From positions 19,364 to 83,363 of the forward strand of contig CAZDLM010000006.1 of the NCBI GenBank assembly GCA_964506465.1: a DNA stretch of 64,000 nucleotides, given 5' to 3'. A model generated the notes under the pieces. It saw only the letters and a list, made by a program, of their open reading frames with translations. It was not told where the DNA came from and ran no database searches. The position numbers and the translations under genes are program-made. Below, piece after piece: positions 10,728-18,867 of the stretch. Positions within the stretch are counted from its first letter, which is position 1. The number at the start of each line of letters is the position of its first letter. Origin of the DNA: UBA6109 sp964506465. Its GTDB lineage: Bacteria > Desulfobacterota > Syntrophia > Syntrophales > UBA6109.

Positions 10728-11408
10728 TCAACCGAGCATCGCGATTTTTCTCTTGAGAAGCATGACGACGGAAGGATCTTTCGTAGCGGACAGCGCCTTC
10801 CGGTAGTATTCCAGGGCGTTCTTCTTGTCGTTCATCTGCTCGTACATCCTCGCCATGTCCCGGAACAGGATCCCCTCGAAGAGGACACCCGATTTCATCT
10901 TTGTCGCCTTCTCCAACGAAGCCAGGGCTCCGGAATAATTCTTCTTTTCTTCCTGGGAGAGCGCGAGTCCGCTCAGTGCCAAGACGATCAGCTCGCCATC
11001 AGGAGAGGATTGTTCAATGAACTTTTCGTAGCACGAGATCGCGTCGTCGTAGCGCTGCGCCTGAAAGAAGAGATTTCCCAGTCGATAGAGTGCGATGCGC
11101 GCGGCCTTGCTCGCGGGGTAAGCCTTCACGAGTTCCTGGTATCCCTTGATGGCTTCCGCGTCGCGTGTCGCAGGCTGCGCCTTGAGATAACTGTCGTACG
11201 TTTTCAGGTAGAGGCTCTGCGCTTTGCTCTCAAGATTCATCCGGAAGAGAAACCATCCGGTGATGATCAGCGCCAGGCCGACCACGGAAATGGAGGAGAT
11301 GTAAAGGGCTTTGCGATATTCTCGCGCAAATTGCATCACCCTCTCGAGCAGTCTCTGCAGAAAATCCGGTTCCTGCAATTCCTTTTTTGTCACCTTCTGT
11401 GTGGCCAT
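10728..11408 (-). CDS. Membrane-anchored TPR protein (YfgM-like)
   Basis: 226 aa from ATG 11408, which has a strong GGGGAG ribosome-binding site; an upstream in-frame ATG at 11435 lacks one. A short charged N-terminus is followed by one transmembrane helix at about residues 30-50 (LYISSISVVGLALIITGWFLF) and then four or so tetratricopeptide repeats facing the periplasm. The layout matches the YfgM/TPR_21 family, which works near the Sec translocon and BamB in enterobacteria. It sits between the YbgC-like gene and iorA in a run of minus-strand genes starting at hom, and may be in the same transcript. Function here is inferred from architecture only. Confidence 0.8.
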   Translation of the reverse strand: MATQKVTKKELQEPDFLQRLLERVMQFAREYRKALYISSISVVGLALIITGWFLFRMNLESKAQSLYLKTYDSYLKAQPATRDAEAIKGYQELVKAYPASKAARIALYRLGNLFFQAQRYDDAISCYEKFIEQSSPDGELIVLALSGLALSQEEKKNYSGALASLEKATKMKSGVLFEGILFRDMARMYEQMNDKKNALEYYRKALSATKDPSVVMLLKRKIAMLG

Positions 11409-11439
11409 ATTGCTCCCCTTCCGGACGTCCCGCACTCCG

Positions 11440-11868
11440 TCACGATGGATCGGAGGAATTGAGCGGGTAGAATGGTGTCACCTTTTCCAGCAGAAAAGCC
11501 GGAAAACGCCGAACCCTGCCCTCGCGGTTCGTGCAGGCATGAACGGTATATCCCTCGACAAGACGGTTTTGCCTCGTCTCATCCCAAATGACGTACTCGA
11601 AACGAATGCTGGCGCGCCTCAGGTGGTCGATCCAGGTTTCGACCTCGAGGACTTGATCATAACGCGCCGACTGAAGATAGTGACAGAAAACCTTCGTCAG
11701 GGGGAGCTGATAACCCGCAGCTTCCATATCTGCATAAACCATCCCCATGTCGCGAAACAATTCATTCCGGCCGATCTCAAACCAGCGGATGTAATTCGTG
11801 TGATAAACGATGCCCATGGCATCCGTATCGGCATAGATCACGCGGATCTTAGTGAAGTTCTTTTTCAA
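11440..11868 (-). CDS. ybgC: YbgC-type acyl-CoA thioesterase (hot-dog fold)
   Basis: 142 aa 4-hydroxybenzoyl-CoA thioesterase family member. The conserved motif ADTDAMGIVYHTNYIRWFE contains the catalytic Asp16 and His23, and the family tail with RFEY and HACTNREGR-like segments is present. It would hydrolyse short- or medium-chain acyl-CoA. Its first 20 bases overlap the end of the upstream phosphoglycerate-mutase-like gene, so translation is probably coupled. It lacks neighbouring tolQRAB genes, so a Tol-Pal association is not supported here. Length and motifs fit the family well; the substrate is not deducible. Confidence 0.9.
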   Translation of the reverse strand: MKKNFTKIRVIYADTDAMGIVYHTNYIRWFEIGRNELFRDMGMVYADMEAAGYQLPLTKVFCHYLQSARYDQVLEVETWIDHLRRASIRFEYVIWDETRQNRLVEGYTVHACTNREGRVRRFPAFLLEKVTPFYPLNSSDPS

Positions 11869-13084
11869 TCCGCCCTCTCCAATCGCCTAGGAACATCTCC
11901 AGAAGCCGATAACCCGGAGACACCAGGATCCCCGTTTCCTTCGCCTGATTTTCTCCAAAAGCGACGGCGTTCTCCAGGTTCTCATCCGGGTTCGATGAGA
12001 AAACGGCGAACGGAGACGGCTCTGATGAATGGGTCTTGATGGAAATCGGCGTGGGGTGGTCGCTCAGAACCAGAATTCGGTATTCCGGATAGGATTTGAC
12101 GCCTTTCAAAATGGCCCCCACGATCTTTTCATCGAAATCTTCGATCGCCTTGATCTTCCCCTCGAGATTGCCCTCGTGGCCCATCTCGTCGGGGGCTTCA
12201 ACGTGAAGAAATATGAAGCTCAGCCTGCCGAGAGATTCAAGCGCCTTCTGCGCCTTTCCGGCATAGTTGGTGTCGATATAACCCGTCGCGCCCTCTACAC
12301 GGATGACCTCAAGCCCCGCATAGACACCGATGCCGTTCAAGAGATCCACCGCGGAAATGACGCCTCCTCCGCTGAGGTTGAAGCGGCTCGTCAAGCGTTC
12401 GAAGACCGGCGCCCTCCCCTGGCCCCACAGCCAGATGGAGTTGGCGGCCTTGTGGCCTGAAAGGTTCCGCTGCCGGTTGACGGGGTGACGCGCCAGAAAA
12501 TCCCGGGAGATCTCCATCAGGCGCACGATCGGACCGGCCGCCTCTCCCTGCGGCAGATAGGGATCAATCATCTTTCCGCTGATGTCGTGCGGGGGAGTCG
12601 TGACGACGGCTTCCGAGCCGCCCCTCCACACGCAGAGATGGCGATACCCGACGCCCGGGTAGAACTGGAATTCCGCACTGCCGAACGCCTGATTGAACTC
12701 CTCGATGATGCGTCTGGATTCGCCGGAGGTGATATGTCCGGCAGTGAAATCGTCCATCACCGCTTGTCCTCCGGCGTCGCCGATCGTCACCAGATTGCAG
12801 CGGAATGCCACGTCCTGCGGGCCCAGACGCACACCCATATTCGCCGCTTCGAGCGGACCGCGCCCTGAGTAACTCTCGACCGGGTTGTAGCCCAGGACGC
12901 TCAAGGTGGCGACGTCGCTTCCCGGCGTGAAGCCTGAAGGAATCGTGTCGATTCTGCCGACGGTTCCTTCCGCCGCGATCCGGTCCATATTTGGAGTCCG
13001 GGCGTATTCCAGAGGCGTCTTGCCGCCCAGTTCCGCAAGTGGAAGGTCGGCCATGCCGTCGCCCAGCAGTATCAAGTATTTCAT
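11849..13084 (-). CDS. apgM: Phosphoglycerate-mutase-like enzyme; candidate homoserine kinase
   Basis: About 411 aa, archaeal-type cofactor-independent phosphoglycerate mutase fold in the alkaline phosphatase superfamily. The N-terminal ILLGDGMADLP carries metal-ligand Asp, GFTPGSDVATLSVLGY holds the phosphorylated Ser and its metal, and LSDHPTPISIKTHSSEPSPF carries further His ligands. It overlaps hom: the hom stop TGA at 13086-13084 and the ATG at 13084 form TGATG (an alternative GTG start is 13087). A subfamily of these proteins next to hom is annotated as a proposed homoserine kinase in genomes lacking thrB, and this context is exactly that. Whether it acts as mutase or homoserine kinase cannot be read from the motifs alone. 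Confidence 0.85.
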   Translation of the reverse strand: MKYLILLGDGMADLPLAELGGKTPLEYARTPNMDRIAAEGTVGRIDTIPSGFTPGSDVATLSVLGYNPVESYSGRGPLEAANMGVRLGPQDVAFRCNLVTIGDAGGQAVMDDFTAGHITSGESRRIIEEFNQAFGSAEFQFYPGVGYRHLCVWRGGSEAVVTTPPHDISGKMIDPYLPQGEAAGPIVRLMEISRDFLARHPVNRQRNLSGHKAANSIWLWGQGRAPVFERLTSRFNLSGGGVISAVDLLNGIGVYAGLEVIRVEGATGYIDTNYAGKAQKALESLGRLSFIFLHVEAPDEMGHEGNLEGKIKAIEDFDEKIVGAILKGVKSYPEYRILVLSDHPTPISIKTHSSEPSPFAVFSSNPDENLENAVAFGENQAKETGILVSPGYRLLEMFLGDWRGRIEKELH

Positions 13085-14394
13085 CACAGGTTCTCGTCCT
13101 CAATACGAATTACCGCGGTCTTTCCCTGGACGATGTCAAGACGGTCAATTTCGTTCAAAGCGTCCCGGACGTTCTTCTCCAGAGACCGGTAGGTCGTCAT
13201 GACGACGGGCACCGGCCCCGTCTGCTTTCTGCCCTTCTGGATCACTGCGGCGATGCTGATATTGTGCTGCCCCAGGATGCCGGATATCTTGGACAGCACA
13301 CCCGGGCGATCCACCGCCGCGAAGCGAAAATAGTAATTGGTGACGATGTTTTCAAAGGGCATCAGGACGATGTCGTCGATGGTATCTTCATGCTGGGAAC
13401 GGGATGGCACGCGGCAACTGATGCCCTTCAGGATATCCCGGGCGGTATCCACCAGGTCGCTGACAACGGCGCTCGCCGTGGGCATCATCCCGGCCCCTTG
13501 CCCATAGAGGAACACCGAACCCGAGGCGTCCCCAATGACATGAAAGGCGTTGAAATTGGCATTCACACTGGCCAGAAGGTGATCGTTAGGGATCATGGTC
13601 GGATGGATTCTGGCCTCAATCGTTCCGTCCCGGTCAGCGGCAATGGCCAGCAGCTTTATCCGATAGCCCAGCTCTCCTGCAAATTCGATGTCCTGCGGCG
13701 TGATGCCCGTGATCCCTTCGCGATAGAGATCCTTCAGAAGCACCTTCTTGCCATAGGCAAGCGACAGGAGGATTGCCAGCTTATGGGCGGTGTCGATTCC
13801 TTCAACGTCAAACGTCGGATCGGCTTCGGCAAAACCGAGCGCCTGCGCCTCCTTCAGTACGACATCGAAGGGCTTGTGCTCATCCGTCATTTTCGAGAGG
13901 ATGAAATTGGCCGTGCCATTGAGGATGCCGAAAATCGAGCATATCCGGTTGGCCGCGAGGCTTTCCTTCATCACCTTGATGATGGGGATTGTCCCTCCCA
14001 CACTCGCCTCAAACCCGATGTTGCGGCCCTGTTTTTCCGCTTCGCCGAAGATCTCGTTGCCATGGACGGCGAGCAAGGCCTTGTTCGCCGTAACGACATG
14101 CTTCTTCTGATCAAGAGCGCGCAGGATGAAGGAACGGGCCGGTTCGTAGCCGCCGACCAACTCGATCACGATGTCGATTTCCGGATCGTCCAGAATCTCC
14201 GAAGCGTCCGTCGTCAGGAGCGAAGCGGGGACATCCACGGCCCGCGGCGTTTTCAGATCAAGGTCGGCGATTCTCTTCAGGTGAAGGTCAGCCCCCACCC
14301 TTCTAGCCAGCAAATCGGCATTCTGCCGGAGCAGTTTCACAACTCCCGTTCCAATAGTTCCGAATCCGATCAATCCGACGGAAATGCTTTTCAT
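13084..14394 (-). CDS. hom: Homoserine dehydrogenase
   Basis: 436 aa, NAD(P)H-dependent reduction of aspartate semialdehyde to homoserine, the branch point to threonine and methionine. The Rossmann motif GFGTIGTG is at residues 9-16, and the catalytic core includes the GILNGTANFILSKM and FAEADPTFDVEGIDTAHK signatures. A C-terminal ACT domain (about 355-430, FAAVDRPGVLSKISGILG) suggests allosteric feedback by threonine. It is the first gene of the hom-mutase-ybgC series, with a GGAG ribosome-binding site and a sigma-70 promoter about 40 bp upstream. Full length with no defect seen. Confidence 0.96.
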   Translation of the reverse strand: MKSISVGLIGFGTIGTGVVKLLRQNADLLARRVGADLHLKRIADLDLKTPRAVDVPASLLTTDASEILDDPEIDIVIELVGGYEPARSFILRALDQKKHVVTANKALLAVHGNEIFGEAEKQGRNIGFEASVGGTIPIIKVMKESLAANRICSIFGILNGTANFILSKMTDEHKPFDVVLKEAQALGFAEADPTFDVEGIDTAHKLAILLSLAYGKKVLLKDLYREGITGITPQDIEFAGELGYRIKLLAIAADRDGTIEARIHPTMIPNDHLLASVNANFNAFHVIGDASGSVFLYGQGAGMMPTASAVVSDLVDTARDILKGISCRVPSRSQHEDTIDDIVLMPFENIVTNYYFRFAAVDRPGVLSKISGILGQHNISIAAVIQKGRKQTGPVPVVMTTYRSLEKNVRDALNEIDRLDIVQGKTAVIRIEDENL

Positions 14395-14434
14395 CTTGAG
14401 GTTCTCCGTTGTTCGCCCCGAGCGGCGTTGGGTT

Positions 14435-14462
14435 TCTATATCAGCTTCACGATGTTTGTCAA
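14435..14462 (-). promoter_or_regulatory. Sigma-70 promoter of hom
   Basis: Minus strand: perfect TTGACA at 14457-14462, 16 bp spacer, TATAGA at 14435-14440, then about 40 bp to the hom ATG. It lies in the 84 bp between recG and hom, so the hom operon can be transcribed independently of recG. Confidence 0.65.
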
Positions 14463-14478
14463 AGCAAAATCCACGCTT

Positions 14479-16932
14479 TCAGCCGGTTTTTGCCAGTTCA
14501 AGCCTTCCCTCCCACCGCTTCAGCACGACGGCGCGAAGCAGGCGATTCCCGGGTTTCGTCAAATCGGGGTCATCTTCGATGACGGAGAATGCATCTGTCC
14601 TTGCATCCCCCAGGAGCTTCATGTCGCGAATGACGTTGGCGACCCGGAAATCCGGAATCCCCGATTGCCGCGTGCCCATGAATTCTCCGGGGCCGCGGAT
14701 GGCGAGATCTTCTTCGGCAATCCGGAATCCGTCGTTGGTCAATTCCATGATTCGCAGCCTTTTCCTGGAGTCCTCCGTCGTCGTTTTCTGAACCATCAGA
14801 ATGCAACGTGACGGAATATCGCTTCGCCCGACCCTTCCCCTCAACTGATGGAGCTGAGACAGTCCAAAACGCTCCGCATGTTCGATGACCATGAGGGATG
14901 CCTGGGGAACGTCGATGCCGACTTCAATGACGGTGGTTGCAACCAGGAGCCGAATGTCCCCTTTGCCGAAAGCCGACATGACGGCGCTCTTGTCGCTTTC
15001 CTTCATCTTGCCGTGGATGAGTCCGATCGGATAGCCGGGAAAGACGTCCTTTGCGAGGTGCCCCGCCATGCGGGTCGCATCCTTCAAATCGAGCGCCTCC
15101 GACTCTTCAACCAGCGGATAGACGATGAAGACCTGCTGACCTTCATCGAGCACGCCGCGCACGATCTCGTAAAGGCGGTCCCGATGCCGCTCATAGAATA
15201 CCTTGGTCGCCACGGGGAGTTTCCCCGGCGGCATCTCGTCAAGAACCGAGGCGTCAAGATCTCCGTAGAGGGTCATGGAGAGCGTCCTGGGGATCGGCGT
15301 CGCCGTCATGACCAGCACATGGGGGTTCCGCCCTTTTTCCCTCAGAGCCGCGCGCTGGACGACGCCGAAGCGGTGCTGCTCATCGATGACGGCCATGCCC
15401 AGATTGCGGAAATCCGTGTCCTGCTGGATCAGCGCGTGCGTACCGACAACGATGGAAATCCGGCCCCGGGCGATCTCCTCCTGGACCGCCTTTTTCACCG
15501 ACGCGCCCATCCCGCCCGTGAGGATCGCGACCTTCAGGTTCAGCTCTGCGCACCAGTGCCGGATGTTCGAATAATGCTGCGCTGCAAGAATTTCCGTAGG
15601 CGCCATGATGGCCGCCTGATAACCGTTCGCGCATGCCATGATCAGGGCCGACATGGCAACGACGGTCTTGCCGGATCCCACATCCCCCTGGAGAAGTCTG
15701 CTCATCGGCCGGCCGCTGGAAACGTCGCGCTCGATTTCGTCAATGACGCGTTTCTGTGCCGACGTCAGTTCAAAAGGCAGGATCCGATGAAAGTCGCTCA
15801 TCATCGACGTTCCTCCTTGCAGCAATGGACCGTTCTGGTCGAGGCTCCCCTTCTTCCTCAGCGCCATGCCCAATTGAAAGAAGAAGAATTCATCGTAGAC
15901 GATCCTCCGGTGCGCGAGGGAGGCGGCATCGTTATAGACATTCACGTCGCTGTCTGCGGGCGGAAAATGGACATCCTCGAACGCTTTCTGGATCGATCGG
16001 AGTCCTCTCGACTTCGAAAGAGTTTCCGGAATCGGACTCAACACCAGCGGCGCGTAGCGCAGCACGGCTTCCTTCATGATCCGGCGGACGTTCTTCTGAT
16101 GAAGTCCCTCCGTTTCGGAATAGATGGGAACGATTCTTCGGAAATTCAGCGATTCCTCTTCATCGTCGCCGATCAGCTCGAGATCCGGATGGACCATGTT
16201 CATGGCGGACTGAAAGCTGCTGATTTCTCCCGAGAGGACGAACCGGGCGTCCTTCTTGAGGAGTTTCTGCAGATACCCCGAAGAGCCGTGGAACCATTTG
16301 GCCGTCAGGGATCCGGAATCGTCCGCGAAAACGGCTTCCAGTACACCCTTCCTCGCGTAACGCCTCACTTCGGCATGGACGACCCTTGCCACGACGGTTT
16401 CTCTGCAGCCCACCCGGGCATCCGCGATCTTCTTGATCAACCTCCGGTCTTCGTAGCGCCTTGGCAGAAAATAGAGCAGATCTTCTATGATGCGAATGGC
16501 CTTCCTTTCGAATTGTGACGAGATGCGCGGCCCCACGCCCTTGATGAAACGAATTGGCCGGCTCAGTTCGCTGAAAGACTTGTCGACATCCGGGGAAGTC
16601 GAATCCTCCGGATAATCCAGTGGCGGCGGCGCCTGGAGGACCTTCGCCGCAGTTCCCGGCAGGTGTTTCCGCAGCATGCGAATGTCCTGAAGAACGTTTT
16701 CGAAATGCGCCTGTCTCGCAGCGGAAGACACCGTCTCCAGCGATAATACGGACGCTTCGAGACTCTTGAAGAAGGGCTCTGCCTCACCCCAACCCTCCGT
16801 GCTGAGGACCCGCCGCAGGCAATCCGTCATGGCCGTCAGGCCGGACGCCAACCCGATCACGTTGCGGTGCGGATTGCGCAGGGCGAAAAGGACGGGGCTT
16901 TCAATCCTGTCGAGGATGTCGGCTGATTCCAC
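14479..16932 (-). CDS. recG: ATP-dependent DNA helicase RecG
   Basis: 817 aa, longer than the E. coli enzyme by an N-terminal extension of about 110 residues, as is common in this phylum. A wedge domain with an OB-fold (around RVGCRETVVARVV-like positions 180-260) precedes the helicase core. Walker A GDVGSGKT is at about residue 415, the DEQHRFGV box at about 515 and the ATTVIEVGIDVPQA and QLRGRVGRSD motifs further on. It remodels stalled forks and Holliday junctions. The start is a GTG at 16932-16930. The 185 bp to purM on the other strand holds the purM promoter. Confidence 0.96.
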   Translation of the reverse strand: MESADILDRIESPVLFALRNPHRNVIGLASGLTAMTDCLRRVLSTEGWGEAEPFFKSLEASVLSLETVSSAARQAHFENVLQDIRMLRKHLPGTAAKVLQAPPPLDYPEDSTSPDVDKSFSELSRPIRFIKGVGPRISSQFERKAIRIIEDLLYFLPRRYEDRRLIKKIADARVGCRETVVARVVHAEVRRYARKGVLEAVFADDSGSLTAKWFHGSSGYLQKLLKKDARFVLSGEISSFQSAMNMVHPDLELIGDDEEESLNFRRIVPIYSETEGLHQKNVRRIMKEAVLRYAPLVLSPIPETLSKSRGLRSIQKAFEDVHFPPADSDVNVYNDAASLAHRRIVYDEFFFFQLGMALRKKGSLDQNGPLLQGGTSMMSDFHRILPFELTSAQKRVIDEIERDVSSGRPMSRLLQGDVGSGKTVVAMSALIMACANGYQAAIMAPTEILAAQHYSNIRHWCAELNLKVAILTGGMGASVKKAVQEEIARGRISIVVGTHALIQQDTDFRNLGMAVIDEQHRFGVVQRAALREKGRNPHVLVMTATPIPRTLSMTLYGDLDASVLDEMPPGKLPVATKVFYERHRDRLYEIVRGVLDEGQQVFIVYPLVEESEALDLKDATRMAGHLAKDVFPGYPIGLIHGKMKESDKSAVMSAFGKGDIRLLVATTVIEVGIDVPQASLMVIEHAERFGLSQLHQLRGRVGRSDIPSRCILMVQKTTTEDSRKRLRIMELTNDGFRIAEEDLAIRGPGEFMGTRQSGIPDFRVANVIRDMKLLGDARTDAFSVIEDDPDLTKPGNRLLRAVVLKRWEGRLELAKTG

Positions 16933-17019
16933 GACGGCTCCATGGGAATTTATCTAATGAATTCAGAGATAAACACGTGTCCCCGTTAGCAGATCTCATG
17001 CCGTTTGGCAAGGAAAGAA

Positions 17020-17048
17020 TTGACAACACCTGTCGATTACGTTAGAAA
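17020..17048 (+). promoter_or_regulatory. Sigma-70 promoter of purM-purN
   Basis: TTGACA at 17020-17025, 17 bp spacer, TAGAAA at 17043-17048, 69 bp before the purM ATG. No PurR-like operator or purine riboswitch was recognised in the leader. Confidence 0.6.
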
Positions 17049-17117
17049 AATCGTCCTCGAGACCTCTTCGACAGGGCACTCTCAAGACCGCAACGGACTC
17101 TATCTGACGGAGAAATC

Positions 17118-18161
17118 ATGAAAGAAAAGACATCCTACAGAAGCGCCGGCGTCGATATCGACAGGGCGAACCGCTTTATCGACCTCATAAAGCCTATGAT
17201 CAAGACTACTTCGCGCAAAGAGGTCATGGGATCCGTCGGCGGATTCGGAGGACTCTTCCACCTCGATGTCGCCCGCTACAAGGATCCGGTCCTGGTATCC
17301 TCCACAGATGGCGTCGGTACGAAGCTCAAGATTGCGCAGATGCTGGACAAGCACGACACGATCGGCATTGATCTGGTCGCGATGTCCGTCAACGATGTCG
17401 CCGTCCAAGGCGCCGAGCCGCTCTTTTTCCTGGACTACCTGGCGGCCGGCAAAGTTCACCTCGAGAAATCCATCGCCATTGTAGAGGGGATCGTCAAGGG
17501 ATGCCGGGAGGCCGGTTGCGCGCTGCTCGGCGGCGAGACCGCAGAAATGCCCGGTTTCTATCCGGATGACGAATATGACCTGGCCGGCTTCTGCGTCGGA
17601 GTCGTAGACGCCGAGCGCATGATCGACGGCTCCGCCATCCGCGTCGGCGACAAGATAGTCGGCATTGCATCCAGCGGTCTTCACAGCAATGGTTTTTCCC
17701 TGGCCCGCAAAGCCCTGTTCGAAAAGGCCGGGTTGCACGTAGAGGACCGCATCGACGGGCTCGATCAATCGCTCGGACTCGAATTGCTCAAGCCGACGAA
17801 GATCTATGTGAAGCCCCTCCTGAACCTGTTCAAGAATTTTACCGTCAAAGGCCTTGTGCACATCACCGGCGGCGGATTTTTCGACAACATCCCGAGGATC
17901 GTTCCCTCTCCGTGCCGCGCGGTCATCGTCAGAGGCAGTTGGGACATTCCGCGGATCTTCTCCGTCATTCAGAAGGCGGGCAACGTGGAAGACCACGAAA
18001 TGATGCGCGTATTCAATATGGGGGTCGGAATGATGATCGTCATTCCCGAAAGAGAGGCTTCCGAAGTCATCGAGCGGCTGCAAAAACTTGGTGAACACGC
18101 CTCGCTCATCGGTACGATTGAGAAACGCGAAAGCGGGCAGCCCCCGGTTATTGTGGTGTAG
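17118..18161 (+). CDS. purM: Phosphoribosylformylglycinamidine cyclo-ligase (AIR synthetase)
   Basis: 347 aa, ATP-dependent closure of the imidazole ring in purine synthesis. Characteristic segments are SVGGFGGLF, STDGVGTKLKIA, DLVAMSVNDVAVQGAEPLFFLDYLAAGK, CALLGGETAEMPGFY and SSGLHSNGFSLAR. The length equals the family norm. A good leader with a sigma-70 promoter lies upstream. purN begins 3 bp after its stop, so purM and purN form an operon and act at steps 5 and 3 of the pathway. Confidence 0.97.
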   Translation: MKEKTSYRSAGVDIDRANRFIDLIKPMIKTTSRKEVMGSVGGFGGLFHLDVARYKDPVLVSSTDGVGTKLKIAQMLDKHDTIGIDLVAMSVNDVAVQGAEPLFFLDYLAAGKVHLEKSIAIVEGIVKGCREAGCALLGGETAEMPGFYPDDEYDLAGFCVGVVDAERMIDGSAIRVGDKIVGIASSGLHSNGFSLARKALFEKAGLHVEDRIDGLDQSLGLELLKPTKIYVKPLLNLFKNFTVKGLVHITGGGFFDNIPRIVPSPCRAVIVRGSWDIPRIFSVIQKAGNVEDHEMMRVFNMGVGMMIVIPEREASEVIERLQKLGEHASLIGTIEKRESGQPPVIVV

Positions 18162-18164
18162 ACG

Positions 18165-18830
18165 ATGAACAGGGATCTTGCGATCGGGGTGCTGGTTTCC
18201 GGGAGCGGTTCGAATCTTCAATCCATCATCGATCACATCGCGGCCGGCAAATTGTCCGCACGCATTGAGGTCGTCATCAGCAACAATCCCGGCGCATTCG
18301 GCGTGGAGAGGGCGAGAAGGCATCACATCCCCTGCTTCGTCGTGGATCACCGGAAATTCAAAACCCGTGAGGAATTCGATTGCGAGATGATCAGAATTCT
18401 TCACGACAGGAAGGTGGAGTTGGTCGTCCTGGCCGGTTTCATGCGGATTCTGACGCCGCGCTTCCTGGAGGCATTTCCCCTGCGGATCATGAACATCCAC
18501 CCGGCGCTGCTGCCTTCCTTCCCCGGAACGCACGCCCAGCGTCAGGCGTTCGAGTTCGGAGTGAAGATTTCCGGATGCACCGTGCACTTTGTGGATAACG
18601 GGGTGGACACGGGGCCCATCATCATTCAAGCCGCGGTTCCTGTTTTGGACGGAGATACGGAAGACAGCCTGGCCGCCAGAATCCTGAAGGAAGAGCACCG
18701 CGTCTATCCTCAAGCCATTCAGTGGTACGCCGAGGGCAGTTTATCGGTCGAAGGCCGCAAAGTTCACCGGAGAGGAACGCGTTTTTCATCCGACGTCATC
18801 CTGCACCAGCCGCCCCTGGAAAGAATCTGA
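18165..18830 (+). CDS. purN: Phosphoribosylglycinamide formyltransferase
   Basis: 221 aa, transfers a formyl group from 10-formyl-tetrahydrofolate to GAR. The substrate-binding VSGSGSNLQSII is near the N-terminus, and the catalytic region MNIHPALLPSFPGTHAQRQAFEFG with HFVDNGVDTGPII follows, giving the conserved Asn, His and Asp. Three bp after purM and part of the same operon. The C-terminus is some 10-15 residues longer than in E. coli, without a recognisable extra domain. Confidence 0.96.
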   Translation: MNRDLAIGVLVSGSGSNLQSIIDHIAAGKLSARIEVVISNNPGAFGVERARRHHIPCFVVDHRKFKTREEFDCEMIRILHDRKVELVVLAGFMRILTPRFLEAFPLRIMNIHPALLPSFPGTHAQRQAFEFGVKISGCTVHFVDNGVDTGPIIIQAAVPVLDGDTEDSLAARILKEEHRVYPQAIQWYAEGSLSVEGRKVHRRGTRFSSDVILHQPPLERI

Positions 18831-18867
18831 AATTCAGGGGTTCCATGCGTTCTTTTTTTGTGATCCT

